Positions 52,854 to 60,657 of a DNA stretch of 64,000 nucleotides are shown here, one piece after another. A program made the position numbers and the translations under genes. The DNA is from Erythrobacter sanguineus. GTDB taxonomy: Bacteria > Pseudomonadota > Alphaproteobacteria > Sphingomonadales > Sphingomonadaceae. The notes under the pieces were generated by a model that ran no database searches, was not told where the DNA came from, and saw only the letters and a list, made by a program, of their open reading frames with translations. Position 1 is the first letter of the stretch. Every line of letters begins with the position of its first letter. The stretch covers positions 1 to 64,000 of the forward strand of contig NZ_FRDF01000017.1 of NCBI RefSeq assembly GCF_900143235.1, given 5' to 3'.

Positions 52854-53600
52854 TTATCCGTAGAAACCGGCCACGACGGCCTTGAGAATGGCAATGTCGC
52901 TGTCCCGCGACAGACGGTGGTCGCCGTCCTTTATCAGGGTTACCTGTACATCATCCGAACGCAATCCGGCAGCGAGGCGCAGGCTCACCTCCCACGGCAC
53001 GTCATCGTCATGCTGGCCGTGGATCAGCCGCACCGGGCAGGCGAGGTCGATCACGCCACCGAGCCGCAGGTGACATTCCGCATCGGCAAAAAAGCCGGGG
53101 TGGGTCGGGGTCGGTTCGGGGCCGTAGGGGTTCCGCTGATACAGCGTTTCACCACGCGCCAATTGTGTGCGCTGTGCCTCGGTATAGCCCCAGTGGGTGA
53201 AATCGGGTGCAGGCGCGATGCCGACAAGACCGGCCAGCTGTTCCGTCAGCCGTTCCGCCACCAGCAGCATCAGCCAGCCACCCATTGATGACCCCGCCAG
53301 CACCACCGGCCCCGCAACATAAGATGCGATCAGCGCCAGCACCTCGTCGCGCCAGCGGCTGAGCGTGCCATCGGAAAAATCGCCCGCGCTCGCGCCGCAG
53401 CCAGAATAGTCCAGCAACAGGCAGGCGCGGCCCGCTGCCTCAGCCTCGGCGAACAGGGCTGTTGCCTTGCCACCTGCCATGTCGGACATGTAGCCCGGCA
53501 GGAAGACCAGCGTCGGGCCCCCAAAACCTTCGGCTCCGGGCGTGTGGCGGAAGGCGATCCGGCGGCCATCATAAAGGGTATGGTGCATGACTTGGCTCAT
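52854..53600 (-). CDS. Alpha/beta hydrolase
   Basis: A 248-residue cytoplasmic serine hydrolase. The nucleophile elbow is GSSMGG, the oxyanion region PTLVFLPGYMSDMAGGKA, the acid DDDVPWEV and the His in IKDGDHRLSR, the full catalytic triad. It is close to the mycophenolic-acid acyl-glucuronide esterase/palmitoyl-protein thioesterase type. Several in-frame ATGs exist (53675, 53600, 53588); I chose 53600. It is divergent from phoD and first in the operon with the TPR and LLM genes. Confidence 0.88.
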   Translation of the reverse strand: MSQVMHHTLYDGRRIAFRHTPGAEGFGGPTLVFLPGYMSDMAGGKATALFAEAEAAGRACLLLDYSGCGASAGDFSDGTLSRWRDEVLALIASYVAGPVVLAGSSMGGWLMLLVAERLTEQLAGLVGIAPAPDFTHWGYTEAQRTQLARGETLYQRNPYGPEPTPTHPGFFADAECHLRLGGVIDLACPVRLIHGQHDDDVPWEVSLRLAAGLRSDDVQVTLIKDGDHRLSRDSDIAILKAVVAGFYG

Positions 53601-53710
53601 GCCGATCACCATGCCTTGCATGGCCGCGTAAAGGCAACCACAGTGAACAGGCGCGACCGTCGATAGCATTGTCACTATTGCGCAACGGGAGAGGGATAAG
53701 CGCCAAAATC

Positions 53711-55378
53711 ATGATCAAGACCGACCCGCCCGCCGGCATCCCGGCTGCTTCGCCTTCCGCGCTTACCCGCCGCGGCCTGTTCACCCTTGCCGGAGCTTCG
53801 GCGGCACTGGCGGCTGCGCCGCTGGCGGCGCGCAGCTTCGGCAGCGGCTTCACCCACGGGGTCGCCAGCGGCGAGCCGGGCCAGAACAGCGTGCTGCTGT
53901 GGACGCGCTATGTCGGTGAACAGAGCACCGATCTTGCATGGCAGGTCAGCGAGAGCGAGGATTTCTCGGCGCCCGTGGCCGAGGGCAGCGTGAACGCCAG
54001 CGACAGCCGCGACTGGTGCACCAAGGGCATCGCTTCGGGGCTTCAGCCGGGGCGCTGGTATTTCTACCGCTTCATCGCGCCTGATGGCACCTCCTCGCCC
54101 GTCGGCCGCACCCGGACCTTGCCCGAAGCCGGGATCCAGAAGTTCCGCCTCGCGGTGTTCTCCTGTTCGAATTTCGGCTTTGGCTGGTTCAACGCCTATG
54201 GCCACGCGGCCGAGGCCAACGATGCCGATCTTGCGGTGCATCTGGGCGATTACATCTACGAATATGGCGCGGGCACCTATCCCGATCCGGCCCAGACCAG
54301 TGGCGAGAGGGTGCTGGCTCCGGCCAACGAGATCGTCACGCTGACCGATTACCGCCTGCGCTACGCGACCTACCGCGCCGATCCCGATTTGCAGCGCCTG
54401 CATCAGGTGCTCCCCATGATCGCGGTGTGGGACGATCACGAAAGCGCGAACGACAGCTGGAAAGGCGGCGCGGAAAATCACCAGCCCGACACCGAGGGCG
54501 AGTGGGAGGTGCGCAAGGCCATCGCCAAGCGGGTCTATCGCGAATGGATGCCGGTCTCGGATGAACCCTATGCCGCCTATCAGGTCGGTGACCTTGCCAC
54601 CCTGTTCCGGCTCGACACCCGGCTGGAGGGGCGCGAAGAACAGTTCAGCCTGGAAAAGCTGCTGGCGGGCAAGCGCGATCCCGAGGCCGTGATGGCCGCG
54701 CTCACCGCGTTCCGCGATGGCGACTGGGCCGATCCAGAGCGGCAATTGCTGGGCAAGGCGCAGGATAACTGGCTGGCCGGAGGGCTGGCCGCCTCCACCG
54801 CCAGCGGCACGCACTGGCAGGTGCTGGTGCAGCAGGTGCTGATCGGCAATCTGAAGACGCCCCGCGCGCTCACGCAGCAGATCGGCGATGGCCTGCCCGA
54901 CTATATCCGCGACCGGCTGATGGCAGCGGCAGCGGCGAGCGCGGCAGGCCTGCCGTCCAACATGGATGCATGGGACGGCTATCCCGCCGCGCGCGACCGC
55001 GTGTTCGCTGCGGCGCTCAATGCCGACGCCAATCTGCTGGTGCTGGCGGGCGACACGCACAATGCCTGGGCCTTCGATCTGGCACATGACGGCGCAAAAG
55101 TCGGCGTGGAACTGGGCGTGTCCTCGGTCAGCTCGCCGGGGTTTGAAACCTATCTCGGCTTCCTCCCGCCCGAAACACTGGCAGGCGCGCTGGTGGCCGA
55201 GAACGAGCAACTGGTGTGGGCCGATACGGCGCAGCGCGGCTATATGATGGTGGAACTGACCCCCACCCGCGCGGTGACCGAATACCGCTTCAGCGCCGGG
55301 ATCAAGCAGCGTTCGACCAAGCTGGCAGGGACCAAGCGGATCACCACCGAGAAGGGTTCGGGGGTGCTGTCGGTCTAA
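53711..55378 (+). CDS. phoD: Alkaline phosphatase D, Tat-exported
   Basis: A 555-residue PhoD-like phosphodiesterase/phosphatase. A Tat signal (LTRRGLFTLAGASAALAAAPLAA) precedes the N-terminal beta-domain and the metallophosphatase domain: VHLGDYIYEYGAG, AVWDDHESANDSW, LAGDTHNAWAFDL, SSVSSPGFE. It releases phosphate from organic esters outside the inner membrane, probably using Ca/Fe. The ATG at 53711 gives a suitable Tat n-region; an upstream ATG at 53669 is less likely. No Pho box was recognised upstream. It ends with a four-base overlap with the convergent XRE regulator. Confidence 0.92.
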   Translation: MIKTDPPAGIPAASPSALTRRGLFTLAGASAALAAAPLAARSFGSGFTHGVASGEPGQNSVLLWTRYVGEQSTDLAWQVSESEDFSAPVAEGSVNASDSRDWCTKGIASGLQPGRWYFYRFIAPDGTSSPVGRTRTLPEAGIQKFRLAVFSCSNFGFGWFNAYGHAAEANDADLAVHLGDYIYEYGAGTYPDPAQTSGERVLAPANEIVTLTDYRLRYATYRADPDLQRLHQVLPMIAVWDDHESANDSWKGGAENHQPDTEGEWEVRKAIAKRVYREWMPVSDEPYAAYQVGDLATLFRLDTRLEGREEQFSLEKLLAGKRDPEAVMAALTAFRDGDWADPERQLLGKAQDNWLAGGLAASTASGTHWQVLVQQVLIGNLKTPRALTQQIGDGLPDYIRDRLMAAAAASAAGLPSNMDAWDGYPAARDRVFAAALNADANLLVLAGDTHNAWAFDLAHDGAKVGVELGVSSVSSPGFETYLGFLPPETLAGALVAENEQLVWADTAQRGYMMVELTPTRAVTEYRFSAGIKQRSTKLAGTKRITTEKGSGVLSV

Positions 55379-55566
55379 TCGCGGCTGAAGATTGCCTCGA
55401 TTGGCAGGCCAAAAAGCTCGGCAATGGTGAAGGCGAGCGGCAGAGAAGGGTCGTAGCGGCCCTTTTCGATGGCGTTGACACTCTGGCGGCTGACACCGAG
55501 CCGGTCGGCGAGATCCTGCTGGCTCCAGTCACGCTCGGCACGCAGCACCTTGAGGCGGTTGTTCAT
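55375..55566 (-). CDS. Small XRE/Cro-type regulator
   Basis: A 63-residue protein consisting only of a helix-turn-helix: MNNRLKVLRAERDWSQQDLADRLGVSRQSVNAIEKGRYDPS, then AFTIAELFGLPIEAIFSRD. It is the compact single-domain type (YozG-like). The ATG at 55566 is preferred; its coding region overlaps the preceding membrane-protein gene by four bases (55563-55566). It is the last gene of a three-gene minus-strand operon whose promoter carries a palindrome that it may recognise. Confidence 0.9.
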   Translation of the reverse strand: MNNRLKVLRAERDWSQQDLADRLGVSRQSVNAIEKGRYDPSLPLAFTIAELFGLPIEAIFSRD

Positions 55567-56189
55567 ATCGCTCCCCAAGTGCCATAGCGCAGCCGGTTCG
55601 CCACCGCACCGATTCCGAGGCCGAAGAACCACGCGACCGCCCAGTAATACGCATCGAGATGCTGCACGACGTCGGCAGATTCAAGGAAACCCCAGACCGA
55701 AGCGGCACACATGGCAAAGCCGGTGGCGATCAGCGATTGGCGGATCACCAGCATGCGCAGGAATTCGTCCTGTTCTTCCACGATCAGGCGCCCGACTGAC
55801 CAGAAGATGCCGACAACGGCGAGACCGGGCAACAGTGCGAGAAAAGTTCGCAAGACCGGGTGAACGTCGCCCTGCTTGACGGCAAAGGTCATGATGCCCA
55901 GCACGACCAGATAAAGGAAGGTGAACACCGCGACCCGCTTCATATAACGGCGTTGGGCTTCTCCCTTCGCACCGCAGCCTCCCGATCGCGCGTCGCTCCT
56001 GCGATTGGCGGCGGTAATCATCGGCAGCACAAGGGCAAAGGGCAGGATCACCAGAATATAAAGCGGTGCCCCCTCGACCGCGCCGGTCGTGCCGAGCGCC
56101 GCCACGACGAGATAACTGGCCAGCATCAGCCCTCCCCAGAACAGCGGGCCGCGCCCCAGCACGCCCGCGCTGGCGGTGCCGCCGGTCAC
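55563..56189 (-). CDS. Membrane protein of the XRE operon
   Basis: A 208-residue protein with about five transmembrane segments (residues ~15-35, 45-60, 88-105, 115-135, 155-200). A cytoplasmic Arg/Lys-rich loop (NRRSDARSGG...RRYMKRV) contains one cysteine. I do not recognise a named family, but pairs of a small XRE protein and a multi-spanning membrane protein are common in bacteria. It is coupled by four-base overlaps to both neighbours. Confidence 0.8.
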   Translation of the reverse strand: MTGGTASAGVLGRGPLFWGGLMLASYLVVAALGTTGAVEGAPLYILVILPFALVLPMITAANRRSDARSGGCGAKGEAQRRYMKRVAVFTFLYLVVLGIMTFAVKQGDVHPVLRTFLALLPGLAVVGIFWSVGRLIVEEQDEFLRMLVIRQSLIATGFAMCAASVWGFLESADVVQHLDAYYWAVAWFFGLGIGAVANRLRYGTWGAI

Positions 56190-56368
56190 GATTCCGCCCT
56201 CCGGCCGCAGGTGCCCGAGCCCGAACGACTCAGCGAAAGCACGGCTAGGATCGGTAGCAGGAACATGAACAGCTTTGCGGTGTCCTCAGCAATCAGCCCG
56301 CGCGATCGCAACAGCGCGACAATCAGGATGGCGGCGGCCCATATCAGGGCTTTGACGATGTTGGACAT
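56186..56368 (-). CDS. Small membrane protein, first gene of the XRE operon
   Basis: A 60-residue protein: two hydrophobic segments (IVKALIWAAAILIVALL and LFMFLLPILAVLSL) joined by a short loop, and a basic/polar C-terminus. Its stop overlaps the next start by ATGA. Its start lies only two bases from a palindromic operator. Function unknown. Confidence 0.72.
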   Translation of the reverse strand: MSNIVKALIWAAAILIVALLRSRGLIAEDTAKLFMFLLPILAVLSLSRSGSGTCGRRAES

Positions 56369-56370
56369 TA

Positions 56371-56407
56371 GACAAGCTTCCTTTCATTTATGGAAAGCAT
56401 GCTTGTC
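56371..56407 (-). promoter_or_regulatory. Interrupted palindrome, likely operator of the XRE operon
   Basis: GACAAGC (56371-56377) is the exact complement of GCTTGTC (56401-56407), and the inner CTTTC (56381-56385) pairs with GAAAG (56393-56397). The element ends two bases before the operon's first start codon. On the minus strand TTGACT (56415-56420 on plus) may be the -35 element, which places the palindrome over the core promoter, as for an autorepressor. Confidence 0.6.
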
Positions 56408-56489
56408 ATTCTGGAGTCAACTTGTCAAGGGCCCTTTCCATTTTGCGCGCCAAAACCATCCTTGCTGCAGGGCTTTCATCGACTTGCGG

Positions 56490-56518
56490 GTGACAAACCC
56501 CTGATGGACGACTATCTA
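56490..56518 (+). promoter_or_regulatory. Possible thrS promoter giving a leaderless leader mRNA
   Basis: GTGACA (56490-56495), 17 bases and TATCTA (56513-56518) form a modest sigma70-type promoter. Transcription would start seven to nine bases later, at 56525-56527, essentially on the A of the leader-peptide ATG. No Shine-Dalgarno site precedes that ATG, which agrees with a leaderless start. The -10 match is imperfect. Confidence 0.4.
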
Positions 56519-56526
56519 TTCGGTGC

Positions 56527-56598
56527 ATGGCCAAGCTGCTGACCACCACTGCCACCACCACCACCCGGACTATCCGGGGGCGGAGGGCCGTGCGTTAA
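56527..56598 (+). CDS. Threonine-rich leader peptide of thrS
   Basis: A 23-codon frame (ATG at 56527, TAA at 56596-56598) with eight threonines, at positions 6, 7, 8, 10, 11, 12, 13 and 15; the core reads TTTATTTTRT. Seven of the eight sit within codons 6-13. Threonine enrichment this strong immediately upstream of the threonyl-tRNA synthetase gene is the mark of an attenuator peptide, analogous to ThrL of the E. coli thr operon. Its codons are ACC (6) and ACT (2). It ends 126 bases before the thrS ATG. Confidence 0.85.
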   Translation: MAKLLTTTATTTTRTIRGRRAVR

Positions 56599-56640
56599 GC
56601 GCAGCGCCCGCCGCCCGGTTCGGGGCGGCGCGGTGTTCTC
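56564..56640 (+). promoter_or_regulatory. Attenuator with mutually exclusive helices upstream of thrS
   Basis: Segment 1 CCCGG (56564-56568) can pair with CCGGG (56574-56578). Segment 2 GGGCGGAGGGC (56578-56588) pairs with segment 3 GCCCGCCGCCC (56606-56616) at 10 of 11 positions as an antiterminator. Segment 3 CGCCGCCC (56609-56616) alternatively pairs perfectly with segment 4 GGGCGGCG (56623-56630), a terminator-like hairpin followed by CGGTGTTCTC. A ribosome stalled on the threonine codons leaves segment 2 free; one at the stop codon covers it. Confidence 0.75.
56609..56630 (+). terminator. Attenuator terminator hairpin
   Basis: CGCCGCCC and GGGCGGCG form an all-GC 8-bp stem with a 6-base loop. 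The following CGGTGTTCTC is only modestly T-rich, so intrinsic termination may be weak or helped by other factors. Confidence 0.6.
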
Positions 56641-56724
56641 CCCTGACCGGTTAACGTTCAACACCGCTCTTCCGGTGCGCCTCTGCTTGTGGCAGGGCGC
56701 GGCCAAACCAGACGGAATTGCACG

Positions 56725-58722
56725 ATGACCGAACTGCTCAAGATCAGCCTGCCCGATGGATCGGTGCGCGAAGTGCCCGCCGGCAGCACCCCTGCGGATA
56801 TTGCCGCCGCGATTGGCCCCGGCCTCGCAAAGGCGGCGCTCGCCGCGCGGGTGAACGGCGAATTGCGCGACCTTGGCCGCCCGTTCGAGGGCGATGCCGA
56901 ACTGGCTCTGGTCACCGCTCGCGATGAAGCCGATGCGCTCGAACTTGCCCGCCACGATTACGCCCACGTGCTGGCCGAGGCAGTGCAGGCGCTGTTCCCC
57001 GGCACGCAGATCACCTTCGGCCCTTCGACCGATGATGGCTTTTACTACGACGTCAAAGCGCCCGAGGGCCGCGAGCCGTTCAGCATGGACGATCTGCCCG
57101 TGATCGAAGACGCGATGCGCGCCATCATCCGCGCCGACAAGCCGCTGCGCCGCGAAGTCTGGAGCCGCGAGGCTCTGATCGCCAAGTGGGAGGCCGACGG
57201 TGAGACCTTCAAGGCCGAATGGGCCAAGGAACTGCCCCCCGGAGAAAACGGCGCCGAGGAACTCACGGTCTATTGGTCGGGCAACGACTGGCTCGACATG
57301 TGCCGCGGCCCGCACCTGCCTTCGACCGGCAAGCTCGATCCCGATGCCTTCAAGCTCATGCGCGTCGCCGGGGCCTATTGGCGCGGCGACCAGAACAACG
57401 CGCAGCTAACCCGCATCTACGGCACCGGCTGGCTCAACAAGAAGCAGTTGAACGCCCACCTCACCCGGCTGGAGGAAGCCGCCAAGCGCGATCACCGCAA
57501 GCTGGGGCGCGAGATGGACCTGTTCCACTTGCAGGAAGAGGCGCACGGCAGCGTCTTCTGGCACCCCAAGGGCTACCGTATCTGGCGCGAGCTGGAAGCC
57601 TATATGCGCCGCAAGATGGACGGCGCAGGCTACCGCGAGATCAAGACTCCGCAGGTGATGGACGCGCGCCAGTGGGAACAATCGGGCCACTGGGGCAAGT
57701 ACCGCGAAAACATGTTCGTGATCCCTGACGAGGTCCCGAACGTGGATGATGAAGGCCCTGTCATCAGCGGCGAAGCTCAGTGGATGGCGCTCAAACCGAT
57801 GAACTGCCCGGCGCATGTGCTGGTGTTCAAGCAGGGCATCACCTCATACCGCGATCTGCCGGTCCGGCTGGGCGAGATGGGCTGCTGCCACCGCAATGAA
57901 CCCCACGGCGCGCTGCATGGGCTGATGCGGGTGCGCCAATTCACGCAGGACGATGCGCATATCTTCTGCACCGAAGGCCAGGTCGTGGCCGAAGTGCAGG
58001 ATTTCATCGCGCTGGCCGATTCTGTCTATCGGGATTTCGGTTTCACCTATGACATCAAGCTGGCGCTACGCCCCGATCAACGGTTTGGCTCTGACGCCGA
58101 TTGGGACAAGGCCGAGCAGGAATTGCGCGACGCGCTGACCGCAAACGGGCTCGAGTGGGAAGAACTCCCCGGCGAAGGCGCGTTCTATGCGCCCAAGCTC
58201 GAATGGCATCTGACCGACGCGATCGGGCGCACATGGCAGGTCGGCACGATCCAGTCCGACCGGGTGCTGCCCGAACGGCTCGATGCGCATTACATCGGCG
58301 AGGATGGCGACAAGCACCGCCCGGTCATGCTGCACCGCGCGATCTTCGGCAGCTATGAACGCTTCATCGGCATCCTGATCGAACACTTCGCCGGGCGGAT
58401 GCCGGTGTGGCTCGCCCCGGTGCAGGCGGTGGTGGCGACGATTGTGTCGGACGCGGATGATTACGCCCGCGATGTAGAGGCGCAGTTGAAGGCGGCGGGC
58501 CTGCGGGTCGAAACCGATCTGCGCAACGAAAAGATCAACTACAAGGTGCGCGAACATTCTCTGGCGAAAGTCCCGCACCTGCTGGTGGTGGGCAAGCGCG
58601 AGGCTGACGAAGGCACCGTCGCAGTGCGCACTTTGGGCGCGGAACATCAGAAAGTGATGAGCCTCGCTGATGCCATCGCCCTGATCCGCACCGGGGCGAC
58701 CCCGCCCGATCTGCGCGACTGA
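56725..58722 (+). CDS. thrS: Threonyl-tRNA synthetase
   Basis: A 665-residue class-II synthetase of normal length. The TGS domain occupies ~1-60 ([19 protein letters not shown]) and the editing (SAD) domain ~65-230 ([20 protein letters not shown]; the zinc-binding HxxxH of this editing type). The catalytic domain has [46 protein letters not shown] and the anticodon-binding C-terminus [22 protein letters not shown]. It charges tRNA-Thr. The threonine attenuator upstream should adjust it to Thr-tRNA supply. The TauE-type gene follows after 11 bases. Confidence 0.97.
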   Translation: MTELLKISLPDGSVREVPAGSTPADIAAAIGPGLAKAALAARVNGELRDLGRPFEGDAELALVTARDEADALELARHDYAHVLAEAVQALFPGTQITFGPSTDDGFYYDVKAPEGREPFSMDDLPVIEDAMRAIIRADKPLRREVWSREALIAKWEADGETFKAEWAKELPPGENGAEELTVYWSGNDWLDMCRGPHLPSTGKLDPDAFKLMRVAGAYWRGDQNNAQLTRIYGTGWLNKKQLNAHLTRLEEAAKRDHRKLGREMDLFHLQEEAHGSVFWHPKGYRIWRELEAYMRRKMDGAGYREIKTPQVMDARQWEQSGHWGKYRENMFVIPDEVPNVDDEGPVISGEAQWMALKPMNCPAHVLVFKQGITSYRDLPVRLGEMGCCHRNEPHGALHGLMRVRQFTQDDAHIFCTEGQVVAEVQDFIALADSVYRDFGFTYDIKLALRPDQRFGSDADWDKAEQELRDALTANGLEWEELPGEGAFYAPKLEWHLTDAIGRTWQVGTIQSDRVLPERLDAHYIGEDGDKHRPVMLHRAIFGSYERFIGILIEHFAGRMPVWLAPVQAVVATIVSDADDYARDVEAQLKAAGLRVETDLRNEKINYKVREHSLAKVPHLLVVGKREADEGTVAVRTLGAEHQKVMSLADAIALIRTGATPPDLRD

Positions 58723-58733
58723 ACGCGCAAGAT

Positions 58734-59477
58734 ATGGAACTGATCGGCGGCTTTACCGCGCTGCAAATCGCAGTCGCGCTGGCGGCGGCGTTGGGCGCGT
58801 CGTTCGTGCGCGGACTGACCGGGTTCGGCATGGCTATCCTGCTGGTGCCGATCCTGGCGCTGGCCTTGCCCCCGGTGGCGGCGGTGGTGCTGGGCAATTG
58901 CCTCTCGCTGCTGATCGGCCTGACCGAACTGCCGCGGCTGGTGCGCGATTCCGAGCGCAGCGCGTGGACAATCTCGGCCATGGTGGTGCTGGCGACGCCG
59001 TTTGGCCTTGTTGCGCTGGCAGCGACCGGGGCCGACGTGGCGCGGCTGGTGATTGCGCTCATCGCTTTCAGCGCGTTCCTCGCCATCCTGTTGCCGCGCC
59101 GTTCGGGCGCGGTGCCGGGGCGGCTGGTCACCGGCGCGGTTGGCGTCGTGAGCGGGCTGATGACAGGTTATGCCGGGATGCCCGGCCCACCGGTCGTACC
59201 CTATTATGCGGGCCGCGCATTGCCGCGCGTCACCATCAAGGCTTCGATGCTGCTGATCTTCACCTTCGCAGCAGCAGCAGGGCTTGCAACGGCGTGGTGG
59301 CTGGGTTTGCTCCGCCTCGATCTTGCGCTGTTCGCGCTGCTGATGCTGCCGGTGATCCTGATCGGCAACCGGTTGGGCACGAGCGTTTCGGGCCGGATCA
59401 GCGATCCGGTCTGGCGTGCAGCGGTAGGGCTGGTGCTGGGCGGTGCCGCGCTGGGGGCCTTGGCGCGGCTGCTCTAA
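58734..59477 (+). CDS. TauE/SafE-family (TSUP) anion exporter
   Basis: A 247-residue membrane protein with seven to eight transmembrane segments and the twin TSUP repeats: GASFVRGLTGFGMAILLVPILAL and VSGLMTGYAGMPGPPVVPYY. The family moves sulfite, sulfoacetate, thiosulfate or other small organic anions across the inner membrane; the substrate is unknown. It starts 11 bases after thrS and probably shares its transcript, which would place it under the same attenuator. Confidence 0.88.
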   Translation: MELIGGFTALQIAVALAAALGASFVRGLTGFGMAILLVPILALALPPVAAVVLGNCLSLLIGLTELPRLVRDSERSAWTISAMVVLATPFGLVALAATGADVARLVIALIAFSAFLAILLPRRSGAVPGRLVTGAVGVVSGLMTGYAGMPGPPVVPYYAGRALPRVTIKASMLLIFTFAAAAGLATAWWLGLLRLDLALFALLMLPVILIGNRLGTSVSGRISDPVWRAAVGLVLGGAALGALARLL

Positions 59478-59478
59478 A

Positions 59479-59625
59479 TCAGAATGGCAGCGGCTGCCGC
59501 GCGAGGATCAACGCCGCTGCGCTTCCGAGCGCGATCAGGCTGCGCGCCCAATCGGTCAAATCAAGATGGACAAGGCGTCCGGTGGCAGCAGAGGCCGGGG
59601 CAACAAGGGCGATCGCACGATTCAT
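59479..59625 (-). CDS. Possible small protein, 48 residues
   Basis: ATG at 59625 to TGA at 59479-59481. It carries one moderately hydrophobic segment (ARSLIALGSAAALILARQPL) and lies between the TauE/SafE gene and the agmatine-deiminase-like gene, right after the TauE stop. There is no clear ribosome site, and it may be noise in a 180-base gap. The frame has GC-rich third positions like a real gene. Confidence 0.3.
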   Translation of the reverse strand: MNRAIALVAPASAATGRLVHLDLTDWARSLIALGSAAALILARQPLPF

Positions 59626-59660
59626 AACCCGCACCATCGCCCCAAGTTGCTAAGGAAAGG

Positions 59661-60650
59661 TTAAGCGGCGGGCGGCGCGGCGGGCATCTGCTGGCTGGCG
59701 CAGTGAAAACCCCCTCCACCTGCCAGCACGGCACCACCCGGCAGGCCGATGGTCTCCCGATCGGGGAACAGCGCGGCAATCGCGGCCACGCCCTCGGAAT
59801 CATGCGGTGAACCAAAGGTCGGCACCACCACCAGATGCGAGGTGATGGCGAAGTTCACATAGCTGGCCGGTTCGATCACGCCGTCGCGCTTGATCAGGCT
59901 GGGCGAGGGGATGCGCACGACCTCGACCCCGAACGCCTTGGCGCGGGCCACTGCATCGTCGTAGATCGCCGCATTGGGATCGTTCGCACCAGTGGCTTGC
60001 GGTACGACCAACCGGTTTGGGCCGACAAAGCGCGCAAGATTATCGACATGGCCATCAGTATGGTCGTTGATCAGGCCATCGCCCAGCCACAGCACGCGGG
60101 TGAAACCCAGCTGTGCGGCCAGTTCGGCCTCGATTCCGGCGCGGTCCATCTGCGGGTTGCGGTTGGGGTTGAGCAGGCATTGTTCGGTGGTGGCGACCAG
60201 CCCGGTGCCATCGCCATCCACTGCCCCGCCTTCGAGGATCATGGCTGAGGTGGCAGTCCGCAGCCCCGCGTCGCGCGCCAGTTCCGCGCCGATTTCCTGA
60301 TCGCCCGGCATCAGGTACTTGCCGCCCCAGCCGTTGAAGCTGAACCGCCGAGCGGCGCGTTCTCCACCCTCGAACACCACCAGCGGCCCGGTGTCGCGCA
60401 GCCACACATCGCCATAGACCCGCCGTTCGAGCGTCACCTTCGCGCTGACGAGCTGGCGCGCACGCGCTTCGTTGGCCTCATTGCGCACCAGCAGCCGCAC
60501 CGCCTGCCCGCTTTCCGCTACGGCATTGGCGAAACCGGCCATCTGCTCCTGCGCGGGTTCGAGCCAGCCGGGCCATTCCTCAGCCAGATGGGGAAAGCCG
60601 ATCCACAGCCAATCCTGCGGCGCCCATTCGGGCGGCATCAACGCGGTCAT
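59661..60650 (-). CDS. Agmatine deiminase-family protein
   Basis: A 329-residue pentein-fold enzyme of the PAD_porph/agmatine deiminase family. GDVWLRDTGPLVVFEG, WLGDGLINDHTDGHVDNLARF and the C-terminal GGGGFHCASQQMPA with the catalytic Cys are characteristic. It likely hydrolyses agmatine to N-carbamoylputrescine and ammonia, the first step of putrescine synthesis by this route; no N-carbamoylputrescine amidase is in the window. The ATG at 60650 is preferred (MTALMPPEWAPQDW); it lies eight bases downstream of the M28 peptidase stop. Confidence 0.9.
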   Translation of the reverse strand: MTALMPPEWAPQDWLWIGFPHLAEEWPGWLEPAQEQMAGFANAVAESGQAVRLLVRNEANEARARQLVSAKVTLERRVYGDVWLRDTGPLVVFEGGERAARRFSFNGWGGKYLMPGDQEIGAELARDAGLRTATSAMILEGGAVDGDGTGLVATTEQCLLNPNRNPQMDRAGIEAELAAQLGFTRVLWLGDGLINDHTDGHVDNLARFVGPNRLVVPQATGANDPNAAIYDDAVARAKAFGVEVVRIPSPSLIKRDGVIEPASYVNFAITSHLVVVPTFGSPHDSEGVAAIAALFPDRETIGLPGGAVLAGGGGFHCASQQMPAAPPAA

Positions 60651-60657
60651 GAGATGA

